From the IMG/VR virus record IMGVR_UViG_3300045303_000182, positions 1 to 64,000 of that record: 64,000 bases of DNA; one strand, 5' to 3'. Position numbers and translations under genes: made by a program. Each line of letters begins with the position of its first letter. Position 1 is the stretch's first letter. Positions 63,155 through 64,000 of this stretch are shown in pieces. The notes under the pieces are model-generated. The model saw nothing but the letters and a program-made list of their open reading frames with translations. It searched no databases and was not told where the DNA came from. Source of the DNA: a virus.

Positions 63155-64000
63155 CAGCCAAGATCCCCGAACACAACCCAACGAGTGCTGCTGATCAGCT
63201 TCGCTGTGACAACACCGTTCTGTGCCCGAATCGCGAGCTTGCCGTCAGCCGAGACGATCGTCGCGCCCGACCCTGCTGCGAACGTCACCGTCTGAGTCGT
63301 ATCACGCATGTAGTGGTACTCAGACCCGACCACGATGCTGGTGTTGGCAGCCGTGCCCAGCGTGATGGTGACCGCTGAAGCAGTGGTCAGGTAGCAGAAG
63401 TCCCCAGCACCCGATGGTAGAGGCGAGATCGAAGCGGAGACCGAGGTGGTGACGGGCGCTCCCCCACCACGCTTTGCCCACACCAAGGCGTAAGAGCCAA
63501 CCGCGGCTGGCGCATTGGATGTGCAGGTCCACTCGGTATCAGCTTGCGCTGTTCCCTCGGACACGAACACCGTGGCGTTGGTAGCAGTCGATGAGGTCGC
63601 CATATCAGTAGCGCGCGTCCATGCCCCGTTGGCGACCACGTAAATGCCGTTCTGAGTCTGAGTGGTCTGATCCTTCACCAGGACACGGTTGCCAGACACC
63701 GCACTGACACCGTCAATGGTCTGCGCTCCGCTCAGCGACGCGATGTTGGCTGTGCTGGCGCACCGCACCGCCGCCTTCCACGACAGAGTGAGAGGAACAG
63801 CATCGACGTACCCCTTGTTGGCAGCGTCGGTGTCGTTGTTCGGGCTGGAGACGTTCCTGACGTAGTACCCGCCGAACGACACGTTGCCTGTCGGTACAGC
63901 CAGGGCGTTGAGCGGGATGGTCGAGTGGGCCGCAGCGTTGTGGGAGGCAGGATCGAGCGCACCTAGTTGCTGCCAGCCCGTCCACCCACTCGGTCCATCG
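63154..64000 (-). CDS. Tail fibre protein, 5'-truncated at right edge
   Basis: The frame is open from beyond 64000 to the stop at 63154 (GTG at 63882 is internal, not the start). Residues SHNAAAHSTIPLNALAVPTG and NNDTDAANKGYVDAVP are typical fibre N-domain or shaft motifs. The last 110 residues match the fibre-tip-like C-terminus of the protein at 16570-16998 (ITLGTAANTSIVVGSEY, AIRAQNGVVTAKLIS, WVVFGDLG). It is the first of the fibre group in reading direction. Confidence 0.65.
   Translation of the reverse strand, partial: DGPSGWTGWQQLGALDPASHNAAAHSTIPLNALAVPTGNVSFGGYYVRNVSSPNNDTDAANKGYVDAVPLTLSWKAAVRCASTANIASLSGAQTIDGVSAVSGNRVLVKDQTTQTQNGIYVVANGAWTRATDMATSSTATNATVFVSEGTAQADTEWTCTSNAPAAVGSYALVWAKRGGGAPVTTSVSASISPLPSGAGDFCYLTTASAVTITLGTAANTSIVVGSEYHYMRDTTQTVTFAAGSGATIVSADGKLAIRAQNGVVTAKLISSTRWVVFGDLG

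Noticed and set aside
1-64000. tRNA or other structured RNA genes
   Set aside because: Gaps between genes are mostly under 100 bp, and the two longer gaps (708-943, 34739-34878) contain no cloverleaf-like sequence that I can see. A tRNA scan would settle it.
1-64000. Integrase, attachment site or terminase
   Set aside because: No protein has the motifs of tyrosine or serine integrases or of terminase. The helix-turn-helix genes alone do not show lysogeny.

Overview
The window is a contiguous piece of a large double-stranded DNA bacteriophage genome with a contractile tail (myovirus type). The evidence is a tail sheath, a tail tube, a frameshifted tail chaperone, a tape measure protein and T4/P2-type baseplate proteins. 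Genes are packed almost end to end, with 1-4 base start/stop overlaps (ATGA, GTGA, TGATG), AGGAGG-type ribosome binding sites, many GTG starts and high G+C. This, together with the protein families present, suggests an actinobacterial host; that is an inference. No terminase, portal, major capsid, integrase or tRNA gene was found, so the head module lies outside the window. No LysB-type esterase was seen.

Layout. 1-3250: small, mostly unknown genes on both strands, with a rightward trio at 1369-3143 (membrane protein, basic protein, DNA methyltransferase). 3248-18100, leftward: virion-associated and accessory genes. These include a Cys-cluster protein, an Ala/Gly-rich 739-residue protein, a lectin-glycosyltransferase fusion, ART-like and ParB-like proteins, the lysis group (M15 endolysin, two small membrane proteins, a secreted collagen-like protein), a tail-fibre-like pair and a SpoVS-domain protein. 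18138-34738, leftward: DNA metabolism, with three PD-(D/E)xK nucleases (one Cas4-like), RecA, DNA polymerase I, an SSB-like protein, small DNA-binding regulators, an SNF2-type helicase, primase, DnaB-type helicase, a DnaC-like loader and a putative initiator. 34879-36479: a short rightward island. 36480-64000, leftward: the tail module. Transcription meets baseplate genes last: neck and fibre proteins at the right, then sheath, tube, chaperones, tape measure, hub/NlpC-P60 protein, gp53-like, hub, gp25, gpJ, gpI and a large adhesin-like protein.

How the parts work together. The replication module looks largely self-sufficient: initiator, loader, helicase, primase, polymerase, SSB, recombinase and resolvase-like nucleases. 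The particle carries several murein hydrolases (M15 and transglycosylase in the tape measure, NlpC/P60 in the hub) for entry, and a separate M15 endolysin for exit. Surface binding appears to use many lectin- and fibre-like proteins.

Most striking observations: (1) five DNA-metabolism proteins carry a terminal KRxIPR peptide, and the SSB carries a looser version, encoded by different codons each time, so selection appears to act on the peptide; (2) a dispersed 14-bp motif close to GGTATCGGGCTATC recurs far more often than chance, often just upstream of gene starts; (3) two proteins are built from about 20-residue repeats centred on a WGxW motif, one of them 1092 residues long with an embedded lectin-like domain; (4) a SpoVS-domain protein sits in a phage structural region.
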